Positions 9,058 through 21,057 of a DNA stretch of 64,000 nt are shown here, piece by piece. The notes under the pieces are model-generated. The model saw nothing but the letters and a program-made list of their open reading frames with translations. It had not been told where the DNA came from and did no database searches. The position numbers and the translations under genes were made by a program. Origin of the DNA: Larus michahellis (lineage: Eukaryota; Chordata; Aves; Charadriiformes; Laridae); the NCBI RefSeq assembly GCF_964199755.1, contig NC_133929.1, positions 1,426,001 through 1,490,000 of the forward strand, given 5' to 3'. Numbering within the stretch: the first letter of the stretch is position 1; every line of letters begins with the position of its first letter.

Positions 9058-10404
9058 CTATGCACGTATAAGCAGTTGATAAGGAGGAACAGATGCAGTA
9101 CCTGGCGCAAATGGAGAAGGGTTAAGAACGGAGGAGCACGATAACAACTTTCGTCGCTGTTGCTGTAAAATCTCCGCAGTTGGAGCAGATGCAGGCATAG
9201 CTTTAATTGGGGTTAAAGGTGGATATAAATCAGGTTCAGTCTCTGGATTTATTGGACCAGGATCAAAGGGGCTCCCAGGATCATCCTCAGGGCTATTACA
9301 GAATAGGGTAGAGTGAACTTGAGTGCCTCCTTTCCCTTCGGCTTGTTCTGATCTCGGCAAGACCAGGGGGCAATCGTCTGCTTTAAAATTAGGAGGTGCG
9401 GCAGTTGCCCCAGACGGAGCAGAATCGTTATTGCTCGCAGCTTGTCTGATATCCTCCTGTTTCCGTATCATCTCTAGAATTTGCCACCAATCGGTTTGAT
9501 AAGAGATAGATCCCACTTGGTTGCAAGCTTCTATCATATCTATTAAGCCTGGATTCTTTAAGGCTTGTAATATACGCCTACCCATAAGAAGAACTCGCTG
9601 TGTTGGGGTAGAAATAACTTCGGCTAGCTGCTTGATATCGAATGGAGTTAGTATGTGTCCTTTCATAATGTTATTTAATAGTCCTTGTGCATAAGGGGAG
9701 GTTAGTCCATGCTGCATAATCGTTTTCCGCATTTCTCTAACCAGCTCCCACCTTATCGGTTCCCAGGTGTTTGTCCCATTTTGATTAAACAGTACCGGAC
9801 AGGCGATGGCAGTAGTGGCTTCTATATCGCTGTCCTGTAATGCCTGTTTACGTAAATTCTGCCAGTGTTGAGCAGGATTATAAGTTGCAGTGACCGCCGG
9901 ACTTGGTGACGGACTTGGCAAGGAATCGCCCCAACCCGGTAACACAGGAGAACGCGGCGGTATCAACGTCACATCTAGCGGGGGTGCTAATGGCGCAGCC
10001 GGACAGTTTGGGGGATCAGGTTTCCCCCCCTCTGTCTGAGTGGTAATCGGGCTGTCCGGTGCCACAGCTGCAACGGCGGCTGCTGTGGCATTTCGTTCGG
10101 ATTTTACCTGCTGTTAAGTATCTTTAATCAACCTCCAGGTTGTCAAAACCTTTGTGGCAGTCGCATCCCCTTTTGTTTCAGCCTCAAATAAAGTTTCGCC
10201 CGCTTGCTCCCAACTTGATAATTGGAAAGCCGTTGTAGAATCAGCGGCAAGACCCTTGCTTTTTAGCCATGCCAGTAAAAGTTGAAAAGTTCCTTCATCG
10301 TATTGAATATCCCTTCTACTTAAAAACTTTCCTAATATACATACAATTGCCTTTTCCTCTGAGGAAATTTTCAATCCAATCCTCACACATCCCTGGCTGC
10401 TCAC
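9058..10404 (-). pseudogene. gag: ERV-beta1 gag, rearranged
   Basis: Starts about 100 nt after the primer site with a matrix-like domain (10404-10114, stop TAA). It continues in the same frame as a Pro-rich linker and a capsid N-terminal half (WEPIRWELVREMRK, TSPYAQGLLNNIM, LTPFDIKQL). Then it jumps to the capsid end (ILQALKNPGLIDMIEAC), missing about 130 residues compared with ERV-T. It ends in a Pro/Asp-rich region that looks like linker sequence from before the capsid. No zinc knuckles remain. Betaretrovirus-like Gag, not functional. Confidence 0.82.
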
Positions 10405-10506
10405 CTTTTCCTGGTGATTATTCGTCTGGACTGCAGCTCTCCTTCCCGCTGCCTTTTTTCTCGTTCAGCCAGGCTGCTCCACCGGTCGTACGTTCCTATG
10501 ATTTTT

Positions 10507-10524
10507 GTCTCTGTTCGGGCACCA
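10507..10524 (-). promoter_or_regulatory. ERV-beta1 primer-binding site, tRNA-Lys3-like
   Basis: Minus strand TGGTGCCCGAACAGAGAC differs at two positions from the Lys3 site seen intact at 62482-62499. It sits 2 nt after the LTR. Confidence 0.8.
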
Positions 10525-10526
10525 TT

Positions 10527-10773
10527 TGTGGAGCATGGATTCATGGACTCTGGCGGGGTACAGACCAAAGACCTTTATTGCAACAATCTGACAGGCTTTA
10601 TAGCTATACACACTCTCCACGTGCAAGTTGTGTTCTGCTGATAGGTTGAAGGTTGACTGCCACGCGCTTCTCTACTTCTTCCGATTGGTTTCTGCTGTCT
10701 GCCCACGAGGGGCAACAACTTCATTCTCACATCCTGTTTCTTACTGATTCTTACTTGGTTTTCTGTTCTCACA
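10527..10773 (-). repeat. ERV-beta1 5' LTR (247 bp)
   Basis: TG...CA ends, in sense TGTGAGAACAG...ATGCTCCACA. It has a TATAAA-like box (minus strand GCTATAAAGCC, about 10598-10608) and AATAAA (about 10577). It is unrelated by eye to the 370-bp LTR of ERV-beta3, although the env-side block is shared. Confidence 0.82.
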
Positions 10774-11963
10774 AACCCTCTCTCAAGGATGCAGCTTTAT
10801 CTCATCAAGGTCGAACAGACCTATGCTGCTCTCTATTCCCACACCAAAACAATGTTCCCTTGGCTCTTAGTTGTATCCAAGCCCAATTGTGGATGCAATC
10901 TATGACAGCCACAATCATAAGGGAAGGTGAAGAAGGCACCTTGCCCACTGAAATTCGAAAAGTAATATGGGATAACGCAATTGAATTTGAGAAAAAATTT
11001 CAGTCCTGGTGGTATCTGGTTAATTTCACCTATGATCCCATTGAGAGCAAGGCCACAGCTTTTGTCCTAACGATACGCAATGCTTTGGTATACACCATAT
11101 ACCGAATCATTGCGCTGGGGTTGAATCACCAAGGAGCCATACTCTATCCAATAGAGCACAGAGTGTGGGCACAACAAAATGAGAATAAATGGCAAACTGT
11201 TGATGTTGACGCATGCATTTCACGAGACCAACAAGGATTCATTTGTGAGAGTAATACCTTCAAAGTGCAAGACATTTGTCTTGACACCAACCAGAATGTT
11301 TGTCACTTTGAGATACATCCCGATGAAACCCCAGAGACTGTGCTTGTATATATTGGGAAAGGGTGCGTTTCCATGAGGTCTCCCTGTAGTCTTGTATTCG
11401 TAGATGACATAGTGGTGGATATAAGTAATCACTCAAATCTTTGTGTTTGTAACTTTACTAACATTATCGGATGTGACTTCAGTTATTCAGCTCCTGTTAT
11501 GTCTTTTCAATTGCTACAATCTAATTATACGTTGATTGGAGATTTATTGCCTACCCCTATCAGAATGAATCTCTCGCCAGTGAAGAAGCTGCTACAACGC
11601 GATGAATTGAAGCGACTGTTGAAAGAGGCCCAAGAAAATGGACAGAGAACTTTGATTACCGTCCATCATGATGTTGAAGAACTACACCAAGTGCTGGAAA
11701 GAGTCAAGAGAGGCGGAGGACATGAATGGGGAGACACTCTTTTTGGATGGTCGCCGACAGCTACAGGACTTTATAACAAGATGCTCCATCCTCTTGTTGT
11801 TCTACTAATACTCACTGTATTGTGCTTTGCTTTGACAATTGTTTTGTATGTTAGACTTTGGATTATGATGAAAAGTTTAACTCGTTTGATCACTCCACGA
11901 GATGTATTGGCACTTGATATCCCTCACCACAAGAACACATGTGATCTTTCCTATCAGTATTGA
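10774..11963 (+). pseudogene. env: Env-like protein, 5'-truncated, intact to its stop
   Basis: About 396 codons with no stop, read from the junction with the ERV-beta1 LTR to TGA at 11961-11963. It has many Cys and N-glycosylation sites (NFT, NYT), a helical region, and near the end a hydrophobic anchor (11790-11865, VVLLILTVLCFALTIVLYV) followed by a short basic tail. No CX6CC motif is seen, so it is not a standard gamma/alpha TM. It lies directly upstream of LTR-C1 in the same sense, so it probably belongs to that element. The signal peptide and N-terminus were lost to the ERV-beta1 insertion. Family uncertain. Confidence 0.55.
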
Positions 11964-12004
11964 TTATCGTGGAGCTTCAGTGACTGTCGTCACGGGGTGG
12001 ATTA

Positions 12005-13170
12005 TGTGGAATAAATACTAAATTGGCTAAAAATACAAAAGTACAGCATTGTTCACACAATAAGGAAAAGTATAAATCAATAGGCTTCTGAGGTAGAAAA
12101 CAGCCGCAGCTGGCATGAAGAATACAACACCTGTGGTTCCCTGATAAGGATGCTTGTGAAGCTACATGAGGTACGGGGCGGGATGCAATTATTCCGCGGC
12201 TTTACCTTATGATGTATAGCAGATACGGGAATGGGATGGTACCATGAAACAGATAAGCTGCCAATTAGCTGCCCGCTCGATACTCAGAGCCAACATTTTG
12301 TCAAATTTTGATGAGATGCTGTCCTTTGTGCGAACTTTGCTCGTTATAATGTCATTATAATACCAAAACACACCTCCATCCCGAAGGCTACCCGCCTCCA
12401 AGGTGCGACCACTCCTTCTTGAGTCTGCGCCCTGAATTTCTCGTAAACTATACCTTTAATTGTGAAGCGAGAAAATTTTACACCAATCATGATAAAAGCA
12501 TGTATGACTAAAGTCACTCAAACTCCACCTTGAAGATAACAAATAGTATAAAAATAGCCCGAGAGAGGGGGGATACCCAGGGAAGGCACCATCTCAAAGA
12601 ATTCCATCACTGGCTTCCGGGATCAGTCGACGGGCTGAGCCTCTCTTCCCCCTCATAGGGACGCCTTTGGGTAAGACTTTGATTATACCGAGTGCTTTCT
12701 CGGGAAACTTAGAAATTTCTCTAGACAATCTCTTTTCTACACTTATAGCCAGGCTGTATGGTTTATAACTTTGTTGCGCGTTTTGTATATGTAACAATAC
12801 TTTCATTTGCACATGCTTTGCAGACAGTGTATTTATCACCGGCAATCCTAAGAACCTATATACCTGTTGTTCAAATAAACTGCACTGTTTAAGTAGCTAG
12901 TCGTTTTGGTTTCTCACTGAATGCGACCAAAGACTCGAGAGTGGCCGTGCTAGTTCATGAGCATGACTAGACTGAAGGTGCAGTCCACTATTAGTGTATC
13001 CAAATCGTAATAGTTTAATACATATTAAACGCGACTGGACTGATAGTGCTGAATTGGGCATCACTCAGAATTTAAACCTAGCTGCACCTGGCCTCCCACC
13101 CTGGTGAGGAGTGTTAGAATGCAAGGGGGTTTATTTTCTGCCAAAACCACTTTGCCCCTTTCACGCAACA
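12005..13170 (+). repeat. LTR-C1, 1166-bp LTR
   Basis: Starts TGTGGAATAA and ends CACGCAACA. TATAAAAATAGCC at about 12550 and CAAATAAACTGC at about 12866 set the sense as +. Two more copies are at 18315-19474 (reverse) and 30579-31728. Here it follows an env-like frame, as a 3' LTR would. The purine tract before it is weak. Confidence 0.88.
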
Positions 13171-13944
13171 CCATGGACACTATTGCACAGGTTATTCATG
13201 AATGTGAGATGTTCTGCAATCAAGCAAGCCAAGCGGTTAAAGCCGCTTTGGTATGGAGGATGATGGCTGAAATATAAATATGGGGAGGCCTGGCAGATTG
13301 ATTATATCAGACTGCCACAAACCCATCAAGGCAACTGCTATGTGCTCACAATGGTGGAAGCAACCGCTGGATGGCTGGAAACATACCCTGTGCCCCATGC
13401 CACTGCCCGGAACACTATCCTGGGCCTTTAAAAACAAGTCCCGTGGCGACATGGCACCCCAGAGAGAATTGAGTCGGACAACGGGACTCATTTCCAAAGC
13501 AGCCTCATAGACACCTGGGCCAAAGAGCATGGCATTGAGTGGGTGTATCACATCCCCTATCACGCACCAGCCTCTGGGAAGATAGAACGATACAATGGAC
13601 TGTTAAAAACTACACTGAGAGCAATGGGTGGTGGGACTTTAAAACACTGGGATACACATTTAGCAAAAGCTACCTGGCTAGTTAACACCAGGGGATCTAC
13701 CAATCGGGCTGGCCCTGCCCAATCAAAACTTCCACGTACCGTAGAAGATAAAGTACCCCTAGTGCACATGAAGAATATGTCAGGGAAGACAGTCTGGGTT
13801 AGTCCTGCCTCAGGCAAAGGCAAACCCATCCGTGGGATTGCTTTTGCCCAAGGACCTGGGTGCACTTGGTGGGTGATGCGGCAGGATGGGGAGGTCCGAT
13901 GTATACCTCATGGGGATCTGATTTTGGGTGAGAATAGCCAATGA
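13171..13944 (+). pseudogene. pol: ERVL-2 integrase fragment
   Basis: Begins within the zinc-binding region (ATGGACACTATTGC) and runs through WQID, the ESDNGTHF region and GKIERYNG to the same ENSQ stop as ERVL-1. Several frameshifts and stops occur before 13543; from 13543 to 13944 the frame is open. It keeps CGA where ERVL-1 has its TGA at 2226. Confidence 0.85.
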
Positions 13945-14370
13945 ATCAAATGGTATGACATTAATTGCTAAGTAACACTGTCACTGTATGTCCTCATTAC
14001 TATAATTGCTATCATCTGTACTACAGTAAGAATCATTCAAATTAAGGACAGATGGACCTTGATGAAAAAAACAATTAAAGTGCAGCAGTGATCGGATCAG
14101 AACTGACCTCAGCAGCTGGCGCCCAGCAACTTCATTGAGATCTACATGTTCAGCCAATGGACTGTGGGCATGAGCTGCACTGGGTCCACCAGCTACAAGC
14201 TCCAAAAATACAGCATGCACCAGTCCAGCACCACACACCATCTCACCTGCCCTGAGAGACTGTTCTAACAGATGAAGCCCAAAGCCATGGATTAAATGAA
14301 CTCAATGGACATTTTGGAGGGATGGCCCATAGACTAAGGGCATTATATCTGTGTGTGTATATATATATAT
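13945..14370 (+). other. ERVL-2 untranslated tail, first part
   Basis: Matches 1380-1720 of ERVL-1 in reverse. No gene. Ends in a TG/TA microsatellite where the CR1 is inserted; the tail resumes at about 15389. Confidence 0.75.
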
Positions 14371-15388
14371 ATCATAGAATCATAGAATCATAGAGTCATA
14401 GAATTGTTAGGGTTGGAAGGGACCCCAAAGATCATCTAGTTCCAACCCCCCTGCTGTGGGCAGGGACATCTCCCACTAGAGCAGGTTGCTCAGAGCCCCA
14501 TCCAGCCTGGCCTTAAAAACTTCCAGGGATGGGGCTTCCACCATCTCTCTGGGCAACCTGTTCCAGTGTCTCACCACCCTCATGGTGAAGAACTTCTTCC
14601 TAATGTCCAATCTGAATCGACCCATCTCTAGTTTTAATCCATTCCCTCTAAGCCTACCATTACCTGACATCCTGAAAAGTCCCTCCCCAGCTTTCTGGTA
14701 GGCCCCCTTAAGATACTGGTAGGCCACTATAAGGTCTCCTCGGAGCCTTCTGTTCTTCAGACTGAACAACCCCAACTCTCTCAGTCTGTCCTCATAGGAG
14801 AGGTGCTCCAGCCCTTCTCTGGACATGTTCCAGCTCGTCCATATCTTTCTTGTAGTAGGGGCTCCAGAATTGGATGCAGTACTCCAGGTGGGGTCTCACC
14901 AGAGCAGAGTAGAGGGGCAGAATCACCTCCCTCGACCTGCTGGCCACACTTCTCCTGATGCAGCCCAGGATACGATTGGCTTTCTGGGCTGCTAGTGCAC
15001 ACTGACGTCTCATGTTGAGCCTCTCGTCCATTGGCACCCCCAAGTCCTTTTCTTCAGGGCTGCTCTCAAGCCAGTCACTGCCCAGCCTATATCGGTGCTT
15101 GGGATTGCCCCGACCCAGATGGAGGACCTTGCACTTGGTCTTGTTGAACTTCATGAGGTTGGCATGGGCCCACCTCTCCAGCCTGTCAAGTGTGTCAGCC
15201 GCCCCACACAGCTTGGTGTCATTGGCAAACTTGCTGAGGGTGCACTCTGCAACTGTCCATGTCGCTGACGAAGATGTTAAACAAGACCGGTCCCAGTACC
15301 TATCCTTGAGGGACTCCACTTGTCACTGGCCTCCACTTGGACATGGACCCATTGACAGCCACTCTTTGGGTGCGGCCATCAAGCCGCA
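14371..15388 (-). mobile_element. CR1 LINE, 3' fragment
   Basis: Minus-strand CR1. The 3' tail repeat (ATTCTATGA units) is at 14371-14400. The C-terminal RT part is split between 15319-14792 and 14826-14476, with FANDTKL where active CR1 has FADDTKL. Truncated at the 5' end and frameshifted, so inactive. Flanked on both sides by TA/TG microsatellite. Confidence 0.92.
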
Positions 15389-15518
15389 CATATATATGTG
15401 TGTATATGTACATATATATATTTATATATGACAGGGGAAAGTGGTGAAGTGGTGGCAATTCATTGGAACCTGTGTGATCTGGGCATGGCATAGATGGTAT
15501 GGAATAAGGGACAGTTAA

Positions 15519-15875
15519 TGTCCTGGGGCCTGTGGGCATAGGGTTAATTCTCCTCAGGCTCTGGCAGGGACAAAGGTATTCCATCCCATGTGAGCCATGC
15601 CCACTCTGAGCTGTTCAGGGAGGGAGCAGGAAGTCGCGCTTGGAGCGAGCTGGGGCGTCCTCAGTCCGGTTGGTGAGTGTTGGTTCTGTAATCGTGTTTG
15701 TATATTCCTCTATCCGTGTTATTGTTGTTGTTTTCTTGTTACCTTTGCTGTTCTGTTAAATTGCCTTTGTTTCAACTCACGAGTTTTGCCTTTTCTTCAG
15801 ATTCTTCTCCGTATTGGGGAAGCCCGAGAGAGCAGCACGTGGTTTTTTGTTGCCGTCTGAGGCCAAACCACAACA
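15519..15875 (+). repeat. ERVL-2 3' LTR
   Basis: TGTCCTGGGGCC...AAACCACAACA, 357 bp, same family as the ERVL-1 LTR but clearly more diverged. The purine tract GGAATAAGGGACAGTTAA precedes it. Confidence 0.88.
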
Positions 15876-16416
15876 GTATGGAATAGTGGAAAATGTGGAT
15901 TCAGATCAAGGAAGCCATTTTACCTCCAAGGTGCTACAGGGAGTGATGGAAAGTTTAGGGATAACATGGGATTATCACACTCCCTGGCACTCCCCATCAT
16001 CTGGAAAGGTTGAAAGAATGAATCAAACCATTAAGAGTCAACTATCTAAATTAGTTCTTGAGATAAAATTACCATGGATTAAGTGCTTACCAATAGCATT
16101 GTTGAGGATCCGGACCTCCCCTAGAAAGGATACTGGTCTCTCACCTTATGAAATGCTTTTTGGACTACCTTACACTGGAGGTAGGGAAGGTGTGCCCACA
16201 TTTGAAACCAAGGACATGTTCCTTAAGAAATATATACTGGGGCTGTCTTCTTCTCTCTCTTTCCTCAGAACTAAAGGCCTTCTTGCTCAAACTCCACTGT
16301 TGGAATTTGTCGTCCATCCATATAAATCAGGGGACTGGGTACTAGTCAAATCCTGGAAGGAGAGTAAACTCCAATCCGAAGGGGGAAGGAACACTCCAAG
16401 TATTCCTCACTACTGA
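15876..16416 (+). pseudogene. pol: Class I ERV integrase, C-terminal half
   Basis: Starts inside the catalytic core (DSDQGSHFTS, then HSPSSGKVERMNQTIK with the catalytic Glu) and runs into the C-terminal domain (GLSPYEMLFG, GDWVLVKSWKESK). These are gammaretrovirus-type motifs. The upstream half of integrase is not before it but at 21058-22060. The end is frameshifted. Confidence 0.85.
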
Positions 16417-18048
16417 GATGGCAGTAAGGACAGTTGAAAAAGGTTGGACTCATTACACTCAGCTAAAAGGACCAGTTGAACCCCCACCGACAGATCCGGT
16501 AGAACAGTAGACTCTACATTCTACTGACAACCTGCTGCGAGTGACCCTAAAAAAAGACAATAAGCCGTGGGTTGGGGCGGGATGATCCATTTGGGAGCTA
16601 TAAATATGTGTACGCCATGAATTTTGCGATGGTACTAGTCGTAGGTGTGGTGTTGTGCTTCCCACTAGGAAGCTGGAGTGCACACCCAGATTACCCGGTT
16701 AGGCTTATCATAAATATCACTAAAGGAGATACCCCACAGACGGTATGCTTTGATGCCTGTCAAGTACTGAAGTGTGGGGATCTAGAGGCCCAAAGATGGT
16801 TGAGTGGTGAAAACTAATACCCATGCCCAGAAATTTGGAGGGTCGCAGAGGGATATTCCAAGGCTGCACCTTGTGACCGATGGAGTGAAGTGTGGTGGAC
16901 CGCCCAAATTGGAGCGTGGACCGTTGATGACAAGTGGATCAAGTCTTTTTCTTATTACCCTCTCAAGAAGAGAATACATTTTTACAAAGGATCACCTTCC
17001 CCAGAGTGTGGCCTTTTAGAATGTAACCCTCTGTTGATAACGATAACCCAGGCGGATGATATGGCTAACCTAATATATGGAATAGGAGCAGATGTGTCTG
17101 GAAGAGATCCAAGGGGAAGATTTAGAATAGCCGTACTGGAAAATAGCAGTTAAGCAGAAGGGACAATTATGACTACTAAACTCCCAGTAATACAACAGTG
17201 GGAACCACTGAATGATCCAGCTTTGGTAACAGTTACTGAGATTAAAGATTTTAGACAAACATTTGAAATTGAAACAGGGTATGGTGACACGAATGCTTGG
17301 GTAGAATAGGTAAAATATACCGTTAATAGTTTGAACCAAAGCAATTGCTATGCTTGTGCCTCAGGAAGGCCCACAGCACAGATCGTCCCTTTTCCTTTAG
17401 GGTAGATGAAAGATTCCGTAGGGATGTGCGGGATGTGGTGTATGATAGCATTATACCAAGAAAAGACCACCTGGGGAAATGAAACTTGTCATTCACTTTC
17501 TTTACTGTTTCCTGCCTTGGAGTCTAGAGATGTTAAAGTGCCACCAGTATTTTCCACAGCAATTGGTGACCATCCAGCGTGCCTCTCACGGCAGGGTGTG
17601 AAGGCTTCCAAACCTGTGGGGGAATTTACCCTGTGCACTGAAGCTATGAATGTGACCAAGGATGTGAAAGGAAACTACTCAGTGATACGAGTGCCTCAGG
17701 CGGATGTCTGGTGGTATTGTGGAGGGAGAACCTTGCGATCTGTGTTGCTGGCTAACTGGAAAGGTACATGTAGAATAGTACAATTGGCAATACCATTCAC
17801 CCTAGCATTTGAAAAAGGAACAGGATCCCTGAGCTCAGGCAATAGAGTAACAAGAAGTTTAGGTATATCCTTTGATGAATGGATATATATAGATCCCATT
17901 ATAGTCCCTAGAGGAATCCCAGATGAACACAAAGCAAGGAATCAGATAGGAGCAGGATTCGAGTCTGTCTTTTTCTGGTGGATAACTATAAACAAAAATG
18001 TAGACTGGATAAATTGTATTTACTATAACCAGCAGAGGTTTATTGATT

Positions 18049-19937
18049 TGTCCTGGTTTGAGGTAAAACAGAACCAACTTTCTGTTCAGTAATTTTACTT
18101 CTTAGCTAGGCCTCTTCTAACTCTCTGAAATTAACAGCATGTCGTGTCGAAAACGGTTCGTTTTCAGAGTGATAAGACCAATGTTTACAGTTTGTGCCAA
18201 GGAATGGTATGCAGAGAGTCTCTTGCTTATACTTATTGCTATTACAACCAAGGTCAGCTAATTTCGTTATTTGCCCCACTGGAGGGTCAGAAGCTGAAAA
18301 GCGTAGAGGGGTCCTGTTGCGTGAAAGGGGCGAAGCGGTTTTGGCAGAAAATAAACCCCCTTGCGTTCTAACACTCCTCACCAAGGTGGGAGGCTAGGTT
18401 TAAATTCTGAGTGATGCCCAATTCAGCACTATCAGTCCAGTCGCATTTAATATGGATTAAACTGTTACGATTTGGATACACTAATAGTGGACTGCACCTT
18501 CAGTCTAGTTGTGCTCATGAACTAGCACGGCCACTCTCGAGTCTTTGGTCGCGTTCAGTGAGAAACCAAAACGACTAGCTACTTAAACAGTGCAGTTTAT
18601 TTAAACAACAGGTATATAGGTTCTTAGGATTGCCGGTAATAAATACACTGTCTGCAAAGCACGTGCAAATGAAAGTATCGTTACATATACAAAAGGTGCG
18701 ACAAAGTTATAAACGATACAGCCTGGCTATAAATGTAGGAAAGAGAGTCTCTAGAGAGATTTCTAAGTTTCCCGAGGAAGCACTCAGTATAATCGAAGTC
18801 TTACCCAAAGGCGTCCCTATGAGGGGGAAGAAAGGCTCAGCCCATCGACTGGTCCCGGAAGTCAAAGGCAGTCTGTGATGGAGTCCTCCTTGACTAGCTC
18901 ACAATGCTGTCTTCCCTGACATCCCCCCTTTCTTGGGCTATTTTTATACTATTTTTACCTTCAAGGTGGATTTTGAGTGACTTTGGTCATACATACTTTT
19001 ATTATGATTGGTGTAAAATTCTCTCACTTCACAATTAAAGGTATAGTTTATGAAAAACTCAGGGCGCAGACTCAAGAAGGAGTGGTCGCACCTTGGAGGC
19101 GGGTAGCCTTTGGGATGGAGGTGTGTTTTGGTATCATAATGACATTATAACGAGCAAAGTTTGCACAAAGGACAGCATTTCATCAAAATTTGACAAAATG
19201 CTGGCTCAGGGTAGTAAATAGGCAGCTTATCAGTTCCATAGTACCATCTCGTTCCCATATCTGCTGTATATCACAGGGCAGGGCTGTGGAAGGTCACATT
19301 CTGCTCCATCTCCTGTGTTGCTTTGCAAGTAATATTGTACAGGGAATCGCAGATGTTGAATTCTTCGCATGCCAGCTGCAGCTGTATTCTACCTTAGAAG
19401 CCTTTTGATTTTATACCGTTCCTTAAATGTGTGAACAATTCTGTATTTTTGGCCACTTTAGTAATTATTCCACAGATCCCACCTGCAGGGAGGAGCAGAC
19501 AGGACAGGTGAACCAAAATTGACCAACAGGGGTATGCAATCCCATCTGCCCTATGCTCAGTATAAAAGCTGAGGGATCAAAGGGTCAGCTTTTTTTCTTC
19601 AATGGCCGATGTCCGAGGAGGACCCTGCCTGTTCATCTGCCTTTGATCACGATCCATGTGTTTCTGACTCCATCTGTGGAATCCAGTTCCCACCCGTCGC
19701 TGAGTCCAGTCTGGGACTTCCCCAGTGCCTGCCATTGACATCATCCTGGGAGCTTAATATGGTTTTGTATATACTGTATCTATTTTCATTATTTTCCTTT
19801 TTATTTTATTATTAATATTTCATTAAAGTAGTTTAGTTTCTTCTAAACTCATAAATCTCTTTATCTCTCCTCCTCCTCTCCATGTACGAGAGGCTGGGGG
19901 GGAGCACCTGTCGCCGGCCATTGCCAAAACCATGACA
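18049..19937 (+). repeat. LTR-B1, solo LTR split by LTR-C2
   Basis: Begins TGTCCTGGTTTGAGG and ends AACCATGACA. Related copies are at 30259-32017 and 49503-50288 (both reverse). Flanks TGATT (18044-18048) and TAATT (19938-19942) look like a 5-bp target duplication with one change. It lies inside the env gene of the class I ERV. Confidence 0.82.
18315..19474 (-). repeat. LTR-C2, solo LTR inside LTR-B1
   Basis: 1160 bp, reverse of LTR-C1, TGTTGCGTGAAAGG...ATTATTCCACA on the plus strand. Flanks GGTCC (18310-18314) and GATCC (19475-19479) fit a 5-bp duplication with one change. It lies antisense to LTR-B1. Confidence 0.86.
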
Positions 19938-20510
19938 TAATTATACCGGAGATGCATTAAAAGGAGTAGTGGAAGAATTGGATGCAACCAGCCGAATGGC
20001 ATGGGAGAATAGGATCGCCCTGGACATGATCTTAGCGGAGAAGGGATGAATGTGTGCAATGTTAGGGAATCGGTGCTGTACCTTTATCCCAAACAATCCA
20101 GCTCTAGATGGTACTATAACTAAAGCCCTTCAAGGGCTCACCGCTCTAGCTGATGAGTTAGCTGAGAACTCTGGAATAGACACCTCACTGACAGGTTGGC
20201 TGGATTCCTGGTTTGTAAAATGGAAAGGTATGGTGGAATCAATATTGACTTCTCTTATAATAGCAGCAGGAGTCTTAGTGGCTGTAGGAGGCTGTATCAT
20301 TCCCTGTGTGCGAGGATTAGTTCAACAATTAATTGAAACTGCCCTAACAAAATGAATGGAAGTAGACACCCCCCCAATACCCTGGGAAAATGTTTCAACT
20401 AGAGGAAAAGAACAAGAAAGAGGAAGATGAATGTGAATTGATGCTTACAAACTTAGAAGCTTCGTATGGGACTATACCCTGATAAGTAAGTGCAAAAAGC
20501 AATAAACTTA

Positions 20511-21057
20511 GAAAATGAAAGGGGGGGGATTGTAAGAAAAATGTAAGTATTGTTTTTGCAGAAGAACAACTTGGCCAGTCTGCAATGATGCAGCTAGGGA
20601 ATGATTAACAACACAAAGGCTTATCAGGACACATGCAAGAATGCTCATCCCTTAGACAAAGGAGAAACCAGTCTATGCTGGATCTGCGGCTTAACGGGAG
20701 GATGAATGCTTAACTGAGACCAGCTACCTGTGGGCAATACTACCAAAAAAGGGAAGAAATAAACAGGTGAAGTAAGGGGTTTAGGAGGGGTGATGGGGAG
20801 AAGTAAACAGAGGCAGAGCGAACTCAAGTAGTTTTGAGGCAAATCAGATAGGCTGTAAACCCTGAAGTACCTAGTCAATGGGGAAACAGGGGAGGGAATT
20901 TTTGTCTGGGAATAGGGAATAAAAAGAAGTTATTTTGGGAACTCAGGTCTGCCTACCTGCTAGGTCACCTGTTCTTGCAAGAATGTTTAAATAAAATGTG
21001 CTTTGTATCGATCACTGCCTGAGACGTAGTTATTGGATAAGGAGCGTTTCTCACACA
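20511..21057 (+). repeat. Class I ERV purine tract and 3' LTR
   Basis: GAAAATGAAAGGGGGGGGAT (20511-20530) is a textbook polypurine tract. The LTR follows from TGTAAGAAAAATG (20531) to about 21057 (TTTCTCACACA). AATAAAATG at about 20990 is the probable polyadenylation signal. The exact end is uncertain by 2 bp. Confidence 0.78.

Larger units (their letters stand above)
7404..10773 (-). mobile_element. ERV-beta1 main body (5' LTR, gag, env fragments)
   Basis: On the minus strand this runs from a 247-bp LTR (10527-10773) through a Lys3-like primer site, a broken gag (10404-9058), a block shared with ERV-beta3 (about 9035-7404: ORF X, Lys-rich ORF, TM piece), then into the ERVL-1 insertion. Protease and pol are absent. 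The left part duplicates 1-796. Its own 3' LTR lies beyond the window. Confidence 0.85.
13171..15875 (+). mobile_element. ERVL-2: 3' part of an ERVL element, carrying a CR1
   Basis: The integrase end, untranslated tail and 3' LTR match ERVL-1 in reverse orientation. The 5' part is missing at the LTR-C1 boundary. A CR1 (14371-15388) has inserted into a TA repeat of the tail. The LTR ends at 15875, directly against a class I ERV integrase. Confidence 0.88.
16617..20355 (+). pseudogene. env: Class I ERV env, interrupted by LTRs and stops
   Basis: ATG at 16617 opens a signal peptide (MVLVVGVVLCFPLGSW). SU follows in three broken frames (to 16817, 16890-17153, 17406-18048), including the region before TM (KARNQIGAGFES) and NKNVDWINCIYYNQQRF. 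LTR-B1 plus LTR-C2 (18049-19937) split the gene in the TM ectodomain. TM resumes at about 19942 with NRIALDMILAEKG, a stop, then the CX6CC loop and a membrane anchor (20240-20310). It ends at 20355. Class I (gamma-like) Env, non-functional. Confidence 0.85.

Noticed and set aside
14341..14400. ATCATAGAATCATAGAATC repeats as a telomere-like or satellite repeat.
   Set aside because: This is the normal CR1 3' tail on the minus strand.
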